From positions 41,515 through 105,514 of the forward strand of contig JAKRSB010000136.1 of the NCBI GenBank assembly GCA_022402525.1: DNA of 64,000 nt. Direction: 5' to 3'. The notes below the pieces were generated by a model. That model was not told the origin of the DNA, searched no databases, and was given only the letters and a program-made list of their open reading frames with translations. Of the stretch, positions 1-8,701 are shown piece by piece (position 1 is the first letter of the stretch; the number at the start of each line of letters is the position of its first letter). The DNA is from Thermosynechococcaceae cyanobacterium MS004 (GTDB lineage: Bacteria; Cyanobacteriota; Cyanobacteriia; Thermosynechococcales; Thermosynechococcaceae). The translations under genes and the position numbers were made by a program.

Positions 1-51
1 ATTTAATTCAGAACAAGTTAATTAAGAACGACTTATCAGAGAGAAATTAAG

Positions 52-255
52 ATGAAATGGCGTGTGGTCATTGAGCAAGATGCAGAAACGGGAGACTGGG
101 CCGTTTGGTGTCCAGAACTCCCTGGCTGTACTTCTGCTGGAGCAACGCAAGAAGAAGCTTTAGACAATATCCGTGAAGCCATTGAGCTATATCTCGAACC
201 TGAACCCCTCGATCTATCGGAAGGCGCAATGATCAAAGAGGTTTTGATCGGTTGA
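52..255 (+). CDS. hicB: HicB-family antitoxin (type II toxin-antitoxin)
   Basis: A 67-residue protein with the compact HicB fold signature: an initial strand (MKWRVVIEQDAETGDW), then WCPELPGCTSAGATQEEALDNIREAIELYL, which matches the 'P-x-L-x-G-C-x-S-x-G-x-T-x-E-E-A-x-x-N-x-x-E-A-I' pattern of the family. HicB antitoxins bind and neutralise the mRNA-cleaving HicA toxin and often repress their own operon. The protein has no obvious C-terminal DNA-binding domain, so it is the short HicB type. A purine-rich GAGAGAAATT lies just before the ATG. The stop overlaps a TTG that would start the adjacent hicA remnant, the usual tight toxin-antitoxin coupling. The family call is strong; activity as an antitoxin is inferred. 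Confidence 0.85.
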   Translation: MKWRVVIEQDAETGDWAVWCPELPGCTSAGATQEEALDNIREAIELYLEPEPLDLSEGAMIKEVLIG

Positions 256-474
256 GTCGAATTCGGCGGATGAGCCGACACCGTTGAAAAAATTCTTCAG
301 CGTTATGGATTTGTGCTCGTTTCTCAGAAAGGTAGCCACCGCAAGTGGCGCAATTTTGAGCGCAATCGACAGGTGATTGTCCCTTACCATAAAGGTCATG
401 ACTTACCGCTTGGAACATTGCTCCATATTCTGATCGCGGCTGATATTCCAGACCATGAGTGGAAGAACGAGTAG
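252..474 (+). pseudogene. hicA: HicA-family mRNA interferase toxin, frameshifted
   Basis: The frame ending at the TAG of 472-474 reads ADTVEKILQRYGFVLVSQ, then KGSHRKWRN and a hydrophilic tail ending DHEWKNE. This is the HicA dsRBD-like fold, including the G-S-H-x-K motif with the catalytic histidine. That frame is closed by a TGA at 271-273 immediately before the alanine codon. The expected N-terminus (LSRIRRMS) is found in another frame starting at TTG 252, which overlaps the hicB stop and runs into a TGA at 285-287. The two frames would join if two bases (GC) were added near 275, so the gene looks like a 2-bp deletion (or 1-bp insertion). An assembly error is possible. A GTG inside the intact part could start a shortened protein, but it would lack the first helix. 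Confidence 0.75.
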
Positions 475-548
475 GGTCTGCATTCATCCAATCAATGATC
501 GGTCTGACTGCGCCTAGACTTTCAATAAACGATTGCTTTCGGGAAATC

Positions 549-2165
549 ATGTCCTGCCCTGGATCTCAAGTTGTAAATGCCCTTATCCTGCTGGGGATCG
601 CTGCTGGTGTTGGTGGCTGCGATCGCCTATCCAGTGCCTTCGCTTTAAAGCTCACCCCAAATCTGCCGCTCCTTTCTCAGACGCCTCAAACCCTACCCAA
701 AGCCCAGCGCCAGAAAGTCCAGGGCATCACCGTCTTCAGCGATCGCCCTAGTCTTCCCATTTCGCGCCATTCCGTGGGGATGAACCTCCACGTCACCCAA
801 GACATCCGGCGTCCAGGGAGCATCGAGATGCTGCGCCGAACCAACGCCCGTATCGTGCGCTGGCCAGGAGGCTCAGAATCCAACCACTATCAGTGGCGCA
901 CCCATCGCCTGGGGTTTAACTGGGTGCCTCACCCCAACTCAGACTTTAGAAGCTTTATGGAGCGGCTGGTAAAGCCTGCCCAAGTCGATGTTGCCATTAC
1001 CCTCAACTACGGCAGTAACGCCACCGGAACCGATGGGGGCGACCCCAAGGAAGCAGCAGCTTGGGTCGCCTACGCAAGGGAAAGGGGCTATCGAATCGCC
1101 TACTGGACTGTGGGCAATGAGGTCTATGGAACCTGGGAGGCGGATTTTAACAAAAAGCCCCATGACGCCAATACCTACGCCAACAAAGTTGCAAAAGAGT
1201 TTTATCCCAGAATTAAGGCCGCAGACCCGCAAGCAAAAGTCGGCGTCGTTGTAAATCAATACGACCTCCAAAACCCCTTTGGCTGGACGCAAACCGTCCT
1301 GCGGCAGGCGCGGTACGATTTTGTTGAAATTCATTACTATCCCCAAACGCCCACCTCCGCCAGTGATGAGTTTTTGCTCAATGGCGCGATCGCTCAGTTT
1401 CAGCAACAGGTGAGGGATCTCCAGCGGGTCATGGGTCGGCGGCAGGTGCCAATCCTGCTGGGAGAGTTTAATAATGTGCCCAATACCCCCAACAAACAAA
1501 CCCTTTCCATCGTCAATGCGCTCTACCACGGACTCATATTTGCCGAGGGAGCCAAGCTGGGTCTAGCTGGGGTCTTTCCCTGGGAAACCGTCGAAGACCA
1601 CTGCTCCTACGCCCCCCAACTAGGGCGCAAGCCCACCGGAGACTTTAGTAGCGCCCTCTACGGATGGCAAACCTTTGCCACCTATTCCATGTTTAGCCTA
1701 GGGTTGCCCAGCGGCGCACCAGGGAGCTTCTCTAACAACTGTAAAGGGGTGCCGCCCATTCCCTACGGCACGGCTTTTCCCTCTGCCCACGCGGCGCACC
1801 TCTTTGGAGCCTTTGCCAACGCTCAAAACGCCAGCCCTCAAGCACGGCTGCTGCAAGCGGAGATAAATCCTCGATTTCGGGGCGTTCGAGCTTACGCAGC
1901 TTCCCATCGCCAGGGGTATCGGCTGCTGCTGTTTAACCTCAACCGCGATGCAGCCGTCAACGTACCAGTCACGCTGAGCGGACGCGCCAACAACCAGACC
2001 CAACGATTCCGGATGCAGCAAACCACCTATGGACGCGCTGAGTATGACCAGTCTCGATTTGGTCGTTGGGTAGCTCCTACTCAGCAGCCCTTGGCCCGTG
2101 TCGGCTCAACCTTTCCCGTGACGCTGCCGCCTTGGAGCCTCTCGGTGGTTTCCCTTGATCCTTAG
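549..2165 (+). CDS. secreted lipoprotein resembling clan GH-A glycoside hydrolases (GH51/GH39-like)
   Basis: About 538 residues. I chose the ATG at 549 because it gives a signal peptide (MSCPGSQVVNALILLGIAAG) ending in a lipobox-like VGGC with Cys24. An upstream in-frame ATG at 459 overlaps the hicA remnant and adds no recognisable sequence. RIVRWPGGSES (residues about 101-111) resembles the substrate-binding loop of alpha-L-arabinofuranosidase-type enzymes. WTVGNEVYG carries the Asn-Glu pair (Glu191, candidate acid/base) and ILLGEFNN carries Glu306, the candidate nucleophile. Together they suggest a TIM-barrel retaining glycosidase, followed by a C-terminal beta domain. The substrate is unknown; arabinose-containing exopolysaccharide is only a guess. 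The family number is uncertain because the match is by motifs only. Confidence 0.6.
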   Translation: MSCPGSQVVNALILLGIAAGVGGCDRLSSAFALKLTPNLPLLSQTPQTLPKAQRQKVQGITVFSDRPSLPISRHSVGMNLHVTQDIRRPGSIEMLRRTNARIVRWPGGSESNHYQWRTHRLGFNWVPHPNSDFRSFMERLVKPAQVDVAITLNYGSNATGTDGGDPKEAAAWVAYARERGYRIAYWTVGNEVYGTWEADFNKKPHDANTYANKVAKEFYPRIKAADPQAKVGVVVNQYDLQNPFGWTQTVLRQARYDFVEIHYYPQTPTSASDEFLLNGAIAQFQQQVRDLQRVMGRRQVPILLGEFNNVPNTPNKQTLSIVNALYHGLIFAEGAKLGLAGVFPWETVEDHCSYAPQLGRKPTGDFSSALYGWQTFATYSMFSLGLPSGAPGSFSNNCKGVPPIPYGTAFPSAHAAHLFGAFANAQNASPQARLLQAEINPRFRGVRAYAASHRQGYRLLLFNLNRDAAVNVPVTLSGRANNQTQRFRMQQTTYGRAEYDQSRFGRWVAPTQQPLARVGSTFPVTLPPWSLSVVSLDP

Positions 2166-2189
2166 GTTTGCCAGGTTTGGACGCTTGGG

Positions 2190-2897
2190 TTAATGAGGTT
2201 TCGTCATGACCAGTACCCCCATCATGCCTAACGCAATGGGGTAATAACACACCGACTCAAACCCAGCAGCGATCGCCAGCTCTACCTGTTCAGCCCCTGT
2301 CGGAAAGCGGGCAATACTGGTCTCTAGATAGGCGTACTCTTCCTTAAGCTGAAACCAGGATGCAACAGGCACGACAATCTGCTGCAAGTACCACTGCTGA
2401 AACCGTCGAAGCTCCGGCGACTCAGAGCGGTTAAAGTCCAAAATTGCGGCACGGCTTTGGGGCTTAAGGATGCGATAAATTTCCTGAAGTGCTTGGGGAA
2501 TATTCGCTACGTTGCGTAAGCCATAGCCCATCGTTACGGCATCAACGGAGCTATCGGCCAAAGGGAGGGTGAGCACATCCGATTCAATCCACTGAATGGC
2601 GTCTGCCCAGGGCAGCAGACTAGAGCGCTGCTGCGCGATCGCCAACTGCTGGTGAGAAAAGTCGATGCCTAGGGTCTGAGCCTGTCCTCGCAGGGTGCGT
2701 GCCATCAGCAGCGTTAAATCCCCACTCCCGCAGCAGAGATCTACATTAACCCCACCTCGTTTGGGGTTAGCCCAGCGCACCGTCATTTGTTTCCAGACGC
2801 GATGCTGCCCAAGACTCAGCCAAGCATTGAGCTGGTCGTACATGGGCGCAATCTGATCAAAGAGCGCCTGCACTTGGGGAGAGGAGGTTGTATGCAT
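2190..2897 (-). CDS. menG: UbiE/MenG methyltransferase, probably 2-phytyl-1,4-naphthoquinone methyltransferase
   Basis: A 235-residue class I SAM-dependent methyltransferase of the UbiE/COQ5 family. It has the N-terminal 'F-D-x-I-A-P-x-Y-D-x-L-N' motif (residues about 13-24), the SAM-binding VDLCCGSGDLTLL (about 52-64) and the family sequence DAVTMGYGLRNVANIPQALQEI. In cyanobacteria this single family member performs the last step of phylloquinone synthesis, methylating 2-phytyl-1,4-naphthoquinone. The product is the A1 electron acceptor in the PsaA/PsaB core, which is encoded at the far end of this window. The length is normal. It is transcribed opposite to the preceding glycosidase and converges with it, leaving about 24 bp between the stops. 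Confidence 0.9.
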   Translation of the reverse strand: MHTTSSPQVQALFDQIAPMYDQLNAWLSLGQHRVWKQMTVRWANPKRGGVNVDLCCGSGDLTLLMARTLRGQAQTLGIDFSHQQLAIAQQRSSLLPWADAIQWIESDVLTLPLADSSVDAVTMGYGLRNVANIPQALQEIYRILKPQSRAAILDFNRSESPELRRFQQWYLQQIVVPVASWFQLKEEYAYLETSIARFPTGAEQVELAIAAGFESVCYYPIALGMMGVLVMTKPH

Positions 2898-2967
2898 TTC
2901 AACAAGATTCTTAGAAGCGGTTCTCGGCAGGGTCAGTCAGCCAGAACCCTAAAGCTAGGCCGGAAGG

Positions 2968-4581
2968 TCAGTCTGGATTATACTCTGGCAGCGTGACGAT
3001 AAAGGTGCTGCCGGGACTGTGTATAGATCCTGTTTTGGGCATCAAGGAGGGGCTGTGAACTTCAAGATTGCCCTCCATTTGGGTCATCAAATCCTTGGCG
3101 ATCGCCAAGCCGAGTCCTGTCCCTGGAATGCTGGTTGCCGCCTGCACACCACGATAGCTGCGCTCAAAGATACGGGCTAAATCTTGAGGTGGAATACCGG
3201 GGCCAGTATCGCTGATTTGTAGCTGCTGTTGGGGTAGTTGCTGTTGGGCTTGCTCTGGATGGTTAATGGACATCATTGAGAGCCAAATCTCGCCCCCTGG
3301 CGGCGTGTACTTGAGCGCATTATCTAACAGGTTTCCCAACACTTCCCGCAGGGCAGTGGGATCAGCCTTTACTGGGGGTAGCTCATCGGGAATTGTGGCA
3401 TGAAACTGTAAATTCTGCTCATCAATGCGACCCGCGATCGCAGACAGAATCGGCTGCACAATTTCACTCAGCCAGCAGGGCTGAAGCGTCAACGCACCAC
3501 CATTCAGCCAAGCCGTACTGCTTAAAGCTACCTTAGCGCTGGGTTTATTTAGGCCCCCATCTACGCTTCTATCCACACTCCCATCCGCGCTTCCATCCAC
3601 GCTCCCATTGACAGCCTCATTGAGCGCCCTATTGGTGCTAGACCATGCCTGAGAAGAGGACGGAGAAGTCCCAGGGGGTAGGGCTGGCGGAAGGGCAATG
3701 CGCGGCGCGGTCCAATCCGACTCTAAAGCAGCCTCTCCCAAATCAATCGCATCATCAAACCGACGCAGGAGATGCTCTAGGTGCGTGCTTTCATTGACCA
3801 TGCTGCGAATCACTTCACGGTTAGGATCCTCTGGCGAGACGCGCTTGAGCAGCAGCTTGCCGAGGGTACGCAGCGTGGTCAGGGGGTTACGAAACTGGTG
3901 CAGCAAGGTCGATAGCGTCGTCTGTTGCTGGTTTTCCAACAGCAGACGCTGGTCGTGATTATGGATCAACCATTGCGATCGCTGATCAAGGACGCAGGAA
4001 ATAGCCAGGGTCTGGGCAATCTGCTCTAGCTGAGCCTGCTCGCGATCGCTCCAGCGCCGATGCTCTCGCCCTACCACCATCAGTCCCCACATCAGGTTGT
4101 CATACATCAGCGGCAGCACCACCTGTTTGGGCGCTAGGGCCTCCCCAAAAACCGTCAGATGATTAATAAAGGGAGAGGCGTCAACCTGCTTTTCAGCTAA
4201 AGAAGGTCGCTGCGCCGGAAGAGGCTGGGTCGGAAGAGGCTGGGTCGGAATCGGGTTTGAAGGATGGGGATTTGAAGGATGGGGATTTGAAAAATTCGGA
4301 TTTGAAGAATTCGGAGACGGCTCCTGGGTGATCGTCTGAATTTCCAGAGGAGACTGAAGGTCTGTCAAAGACTGGCGCACCGACTCCGGCAGCACAAAGG
4401 GAATGGGTTCCGGCCACTCTACCTCAGGAAACATCACCAGGGGAATCAGCGCTGTTTCGCGATCAGCCGTGGGGTCTTCAGTTAAGTAAATCGCGCTTTT
4501 GGATGCCCCAAATCCCTCAACCAGCAAGGAAACCTGGGTTCGGCAGAGGGTAATAAATTCTGAGCTAGCGGGCATCAACAT
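2968..4581 (-). CDS. GAF-domain sensor histidine kinase (tentatively Hik2/CSK-like)
   Basis: About 537 residues with no membrane segment, so it is a cytoplasmic sensor. Residues 1-200 form a GAF-like region. The H-box is LLHQFRNPLTTLRTLGKLLL with His228. The ATP-binding domain has its N-box around NLLDNALKYTPPG (about 418-429), G1 DTGPGIP (458-464) and G2 GTGLGLAIA (487-495). The GAF-then-H-box layout and the 'HQFRNPLT-LRT-GKLLLKR' sequence resemble the redox-responsive Hik2/chloroplast sensor kinase group, but that assignment is from memory. Two low-complexity expansions interrupt it: an NPHPS/TQPLP stretch in the GAF half (about 91-125) and a GSVDGSADGSVDRSVDG stretch between H-box and ATPase domain (about 326-342). 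No response regulator is adjacent. Confidence 0.8.
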   Translation of the reverse strand: MLMPASSEFITLCRTQVSLLVEGFGASKSAIYLTEDPTADRETALIPLVMFPEVEWPEPIPFVLPESVRQSLTDLQSPLEIQTITQEPSPNSSNPNFSNPHPSNPHPSNPIPTQPLPTQPLPAQRPSLAEKQVDASPFINHLTVFGEALAPKQVVLPLMYDNLMWGLMVVGREHRRWSDREQAQLEQIAQTLAISCVLDQRSQWLIHNHDQRLLLENQQQTTLSTLLHQFRNPLTTLRTLGKLLLKRVSPEDPNREVIRSMVNESTHLEHLLRRFDDAIDLGEAALESDWTAPRIALPPALPPGTSPSSSQAWSSTNRALNEAVNGSVDGSADGSVDRSVDGGLNKPSAKVALSSTAWLNGGALTLQPCWLSEIVQPILSAIAGRIDEQNLQFHATIPDELPPVKADPTALREVLGNLLDNALKYTPPGGEIWLSMMSINHPEQAQQQLPQQQLQISDTGPGIPPQDLARIFERSYRGVQAATSIPGTGLGLAIAKDLMTQMEGNLEVHSPSLMPKTGSIHSPGSTFIVTLPEYNPD

Positions 4582-4948
4582 GAAGCGCGTTGAGTGCAGA
4601 AAAAGTCGGTGACGCTGGGTTTCGCAAGGGTTGCGATCGCGGTTAGTTCTGTTGAGATTAGTGTATTGAGGTTAATTTTATTAAAGAGTCGCTATCGGGT
4701 AGCGGCATGATTAAAGCTTAAGTTTACCTCGTTTACCCCAGAGCAGTGAGGGGACTGTAAACCAGAACTGTAAACCAGAGAGTTAGCCACGGGAAATGGT
4801 TTAGCCGACCGTGTGCTGCGGCTGTCCGTCACGGCGGAAAGCGATCGATGGAGGGTGGCGACACCAGACCACCCAGACTAGGATAATAAAGTAGAGGACT
4901 GCCCTTTCAGATCAACCTTCTCTCCACAAACTATCCCGCCCAACTTCA
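4582..4948. other. intergenic region between divergent kinase and PhyH genes
   Basis: These 367 bp separate two divergently transcribed genes and must hold both promoters. I see no convincing ORF. A short duplication, CTGTAAACCAGA twice near 4755-4779, and a HIP1-related GCGATCGATGG near 4841 are the only structures I can point to. No operator can be named. Confidence 0.4.
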
Positions 4949-5818
4949 ATGATCAGTCAGACCCAAATTCAGTCAGGCTACAAAATTCGGACGAACAAAA
5001 AATCTCAGACGGACAATAGACTTCAAGCAGCCTATCAAAGAGATGGCTACATTATTCTGCGAAATTTTTTCTCTGAAGCAGAAACAAAGCGCCTTTTTGA
5101 AGATATTCAATCCGCCGAGTTGAGATACGGCCATGACGTACTGACCAATGGTGGACTAACCTTCAACAGCAGTATTTTCTTTAAGAGTGAAAAGCTTCAG
5201 GCTTTTATTGCTCAGCAAAAAATCATCGACCTTCTCAAAGACATGGTTGGGCCAGACATTTGGGTGCGGTGGGATCAAGCAGTTGCAAAACAGCCAGGGG
5301 CAAAAGTGTTTCCTTGGCATCAGGACAACAGCTACAGCCGCGTCAAAGATCCGCACCATCAGCTCTGGATTGCGCTGACAGAGGCGACGCCAGAAAATGG
5401 AGGGCTTTGGCTCCAGCCTGGGAGCCATCAACGCCCCCTACCCCACACAAGAATTGGCCACGAACAAGTTTACGACGGTACGCCGGAAAGCCCTATCTTT
5501 ATTGCTGCCCAGCCCGGAGATGTCGTTCTCTTTTCTTCCTTTACCCTGCACTGTACAACCCCTAACACCACCAATGCTGCGCGCTGGACATACGTGATTG
5601 AGTATATGTCAGCCCATCACTACGATCCTTACCTGGAGCCACCCTACTTGATGGTGGCAAAGGGAGGCCTGTCTCATCCTGAATTTGTGAATTCCTATCC
5701 AGGACATAGAAACCCTTTTAACAGACTCAAGTATTTTGGTGAGCAGTGGAGTCCCAGGAAAATGGTTCCAGGCTGGGTCAAAAAAACGGTCAAAGGGCTT
5801 CTTGGTGAGACTCGATAG
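4949..5818 (+). CDS. phytanoyl-CoA dioxygenase (PhyH) family protein
   Basis: A 289-residue Fe(II)/2-oxoglutarate oxygenase of the PhyH family. The facial triad is visible as FPWHQDNSY (His124, Asp126) and FTLHCTTPN (His201), with Arg212 in ARWTYV as the likely 2-oxoglutarate-binding residue. ENGGLWLQPGSH is the characteristic loop before the distal histidine. Such enzymes hydroxylate small molecules or lipids; the substrate here cannot be read from sequence. Its TAG stop is one base before the ATG of an aldo-keto reductase, so the two are almost certainly co-transcribed and probably act on the same metabolite. No biosynthetic cluster surrounds them. Confidence 0.85.
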   Translation: MISQTQIQSGYKIRTNKKSQTDNRLQAAYQRDGYIILRNFFSEAETKRLFEDIQSAELRYGHDVLTNGGLTFNSSIFFKSEKLQAFIAQQKIIDLLKDMVGPDIWVRWDQAVAKQPGAKVFPWHQDNSYSRVKDPHHQLWIALTEATPENGGLWLQPGSHQRPLPHTRIGHEQVYDGTPESPIFIAAQPGDVVLFSSFTLHCTTPNTTNAARWTYVIEYMSAHHYDPYLEPPYLMVAKGGLSHPEFVNSYPGHRNPFNRLKYFGEQWSPRKMVPGWVKKTVKGLLGETR

Positions 5819-5819
5819 G

Positions 5820-6815
5820 ATGGAGTACCGAAAACTAGGCCGAACAAGCCTTCAGGCTTCGGCGATGGGCATTGGGACTTGGCAGTTGAGCGGCCCGCTT
5901 ACCCTGGATGGAAAGGCAGATGGCTTTCCGGATATAGGAGAAGCTGAAGCCGTTGCGCTGATTCAAGCCTGTGAAGATCTAGGCATTAATTTCATCGACT
6001 CTGCCGAGATTTACGGCGACGGGGAAGGCGAGCGACGCATTGGAATCGCGCTCCAGGGCAGAAGAGATCGCTGGCTTATCAGTACGAAGTTTGGCCTGCG
6101 GCGGGGAGAGAGCGGTCAAAGGATTACGAACTCTCGTCCTGAAACCATTCGACCTAGCCTTGAAAACAGCCTCAAGCGTCTTCAAACAGACTATGTAGAC
6201 CTCTACCTCTACCACAGCCCACCAGATCACGATGGGATCGAGACAGGTCGGGAGGTTTTAGAAGCACTGAAGCAGGAAGGGAAAATTCGCTTTTACGGCA
6301 TCTCGACGGATGATGCAGGGCTTGTGCGCGAGCTAGCTGGCAAGAATGCGGTTGATGCTGTCATGTTTTCGCAATCTTTACTGACCCATTCAGCGGAGAT
6401 GCGGGAGGTGGTTAAGACCCATGAACTCGGCGGCATCCTGCGCGGCGCGCTTGAGTCTGGGCTGCTCTCTGGCCGCTATTTTCGTCAAGCGCCTGCTCTA
6501 TCGAATGCAGATATTCGTCAGGCTTGGTTTGATTCCCTAGAGACACAGCGCTATGCCGTGTATGAGCAGTTTTTGCCGCCAGGGGCTTCTATGACGGCGT
6601 TTGCGCTGCGGTACCTGCTGGATTTTGACACAACGCACACCATCGTGTTGGGCGGGAAATCTTTAGAAGACTATCAGGCGGCACTGAAGGCTTTTGAGCT
6701 ACCTCCTTTGACAGCGGCAACCCAGATGGAGATCCAAAGCGTTAGGCAGCAGTTTTTCAAACGATCGCTTAAGCAGCGCGTTTTAGGAAAGATTCGGCGG
6801 ATTTTTGCGCGCTAA
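5820..6815 (+). CDS. aldo/keto reductase
   Basis: From the ATG at 5820 (one base after the PhyH stop) the protein is 331 residues and begins MEYRKLGRTSLQASAMGIGTW, the standard AKR start. An in-frame start at 5736 would overlap PhyH and add unrelated sequence, so I rejected it. The catalytic tetrad is present: Asp60 (NFIDSAE), Tyr65 (EIYGDGEGE), Lys90 (ISTKFG) and His132 (LYLYHSP). The enzyme would use NADPH to reduce a carbonyl, or the reverse. The sequence resembles the AKR11/12-like group of 'predicted oxidoreductases' rather than a characterised enzyme. The coupling to a dioxygenase suggests hydroxylation followed by redox adjustment of one substrate, which is inference. Confidence 0.88.
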   Translation: MEYRKLGRTSLQASAMGIGTWQLSGPLTLDGKADGFPDIGEAEAVALIQACEDLGINFIDSAEIYGDGEGERRIGIALQGRRDRWLISTKFGLRRGESGQRITNSRPETIRPSLENSLKRLQTDYVDLYLYHSPPDHDGIETGREVLEALKQEGKIRFYGISTDDAGLVRELAGKNAVDAVMFSQSLLTHSAEMREVVKTHELGGILRGALESGLLSGRYFRQAPALSNADIRQAWFDSLETQRYAVYEQFLPPGASMTAFALRYLLDFDTTHTIVLGGKSLEDYQAALKAFELPPLTAATQMEIQSVRQQFFKRSLKQRVLGKIRRIFAR

Positions 6816-6859
6816 TGGGTCTGGGTACATCAGAAAACCCTAAACCGATCACCCAAGGG

Positions 6860-6888
6860 TTGACCTAAAATGAAAAATAGTCTATCTC
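6860..6888 (+). promoter_or_regulatory. candidate sigma-70-type promoter for leuA
   Basis: TTGACC at 6860-6865 is a good -35 hexamer. The hexamer 17 bp downstream, TATCTC at 6883-6888, is a weak -10. It would give a leader of about 70 nt before leuA. This is a pattern match only. Confidence 0.3.
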
Positions 6889-6963
6889 CTGAAGCGTCAG
6901 GGACTTGTGTTTTATTGCCATCATTGGATTGCCATCATTTAATAAAGAGGTCAGGCCATCGCC

Positions 6964-8610
6964 ATGAAAATCCAGCCGAGTCAGGTTGATCGCGTTTTGA
7001 TTTTTGATACGACCCTCCGCGATGGGGAGCAGTCTCCCGGTGCGGCGCTCAATGGGGACGAAAAACTGGCGATCGCCCGGCAGCTGGCTCGACTGGGTGT
7101 AGACATTATTGAAGCAGGTTTTCCCTTCTCTAGCCCTGGAGATTTTGCAGCGGTTCAGCGCATTGCTGAAGTCGTGGGCACAGAAGATGGCCCTACCATC
7201 TGCGGGCTAGCGCGCGCTACTCGTCAAGATATTCAGGCCGCCGCAGATGCCCTCAAGCCAGCGGTACATTCACGGATTCACCTGTTTTTGGCCACTTCAG
7301 ATATTCACCTAGAGCACAAGCTCAAAATGACGCGGCCAGAGGTGTTGGCCAAAGCCGAGGAAATGGTGGCCTTTGCCAAAACCTTCATGGACGATATTGA
7401 ATTTTCGCCGGAAGATGCGGGGCGCTCTGATCCAGAATTTTTGTACGCGGTGCTGGAGCGCGTCATTGCGGCAGGAGCCACCACTGTCAATATCCCCGAC
7501 ACCGTGGGCTACATGACCCCTAGCGAGTTTGGCGGGTTGATTCGCGGCATCAAGGAAAACGTCCCCAATATTGATCAAGCCATTATTTCGGTTCACGGCC
7601 ATAACGACTTGGGTCTGGCCGTTGCCAACTTCCTGGAAGCCGTCAAAAACGGAGCGCGGCAGCTCGAATGCACCATTAACGGCATTGGTGAACGGGCTGG
7701 CAATGCTGCCCTCGAAGAGTTGGTGATGGCAATGCATGTGCGGCGGCAGTATTTTAATCCCTTCCTGGGTCGCCCAGCAGAGTCTGAAGCGCCCCTCACC
7801 AACATTGATACGCGCCAGATCTTTAGAACCTCTCGCCTCGTCTCCAACTTGACCAGTATGCTGGTGCAGCCCAATAAGGCGATCGTGGGTGCAAACGCCT
7901 TTGCCCATGAGTCTGGCATTCACCAGGATGGGGTGCTCAAAAACCGCCTCACCTATGAAATTATGGATGCCCAGTCCATTGGCCTCAACGACAATCAGAT
8001 TGTGTTGGGCAAGCTGTCAGGACGGAACGCCTTCCGCTCACGCTTAAAAGAGCTAGGCTTTGAGCTATCTGATCAAGACCTCAATAGAGCCTTTGTGCGC
8101 TTCAAGGACTTGGCCGATAAGAAAAAAGAAATTAGCGATCGCGACCTAGAGGCGATCGTGCAGGACGAGACCCAGACCCAGAGCGGCGTTGGGTTTGCCC
8201 TAGAGCGGGTACAGGTGTCCTGCGGCGACCATGAATGCCCCACCGCCACCGTGACCATTCGTACTCCAGAGGGGCAAGAGCTGACCGATGCGGCTGTGGG
8301 GACAGGCCCCGTGGATGCGGTCTACCGCGCCATTAATCGACTGGCGGAGGTGCCCAATCAGCTCATTGAGTTTTCGGTACAGTCCGTCACTGCGGGGATT
8401 GATGCGATCGGTGAAGTTACGATTCGCATCCAGCATGAAGGCCGGATCTACTCCGGACACTCTGCCAATACCGATATTATTGTTGCCTCAGCACAAGCCT
8501 ATCTCAACGCCTTAAATCGGCTGTTTAATGCCCTACAGCATCCAACTCAGAACCCACAGACCTTTCAGGAAAAGGCAGCTCAACCCACTCAGGCTGTTGC
8601 ACAGCTCTAG
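6964..8610 (+). CDS. leuA: 2-isopropylmalate synthase
   Basis: A 548-residue LeuA, the first committed enzyme of leucine synthesis, condensing acetyl-CoA with 2-oxoisovalerate. The N-terminal HMGL-like TIM barrel opens with [15 protein letters not shown] (about 14-28), which carries the metal-binding Asp and the catalytic Arg. It continues with [13 protein letters not shown] (metal-binding His pair) and [14 protein letters not shown]. The C-terminal third (from about residue 400) is the LeuA dimer/allosteric domain used for leucine feedback inhibition, with [12 protein letters not shown] as its recognisable segment. This is the standard bacterial type I length. It appears to be a single transcription unit ending at a 14-bp hairpin. 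Confidence 0.95.
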   Translation: MKIQPSQVDRVLIFDTTLRDGEQSPGAALNGDEKLAIARQLARLGVDIIEAGFPFSSPGDFAAVQRIAEVVGTEDGPTICGLARATRQDIQAAADALKPAVHSRIHLFLATSDIHLEHKLKMTRPEVLAKAEEMVAFAKTFMDDIEFSPEDAGRSDPEFLYAVLERVIAAGATTVNIPDTVGYMTPSEFGGLIRGIKENVPNIDQAIISVHGHNDLGLAVANFLEAVKNGARQLECTINGIGERAGNAALEELVMAMHVRRQYFNPFLGRPAESEAPLTNIDTRQIFRTSRLVSNLTSMLVQPNKAIVGANAFAHESGIHQDGVLKNRLTYEIMDAQSIGLNDNQIVLGKLSGRNAFRSRLKELGFELSDQDLNRAFVRFKDLADKKKEISDRDLEAIVQDETQTQSGVGFALERVQVSCGDHECPTATVTIRTPEGQELTDAAVGTGPVDAVYRAINRLAEVPNQLIEFSVQSVTAGIDAIGEVTIRIQHEGRIYSGHSANTDIIVASAQAYLNALNRLFNALQHPTQNPQTFQEKAAQPTQAVAQL

Positions 8611-8636
8611 ATGTACACCTCTAAACGCACATCTCT

Positions 8637-8670
8637 AGAACCAGCCCTAGTAGTGTCTAGGGCTGGTTCT
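8637..8670 (+). terminator. hairpin downstream of leuA
   Basis: AGAACCAGCCCTAG (8637-8650) and CTAGGGCTGGTTCT (8657-8670) are perfect 14-bp inverted repeats with a 6-nt loop, starting 27 bp after the leuA stop. There is no T-tract after the stem, so termination strength is uncertain. Confidence 0.6.
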
Positions 8671-8701
8671 ACCCCAATTACTGGCGAACGACGAGGGGGC
8701 T

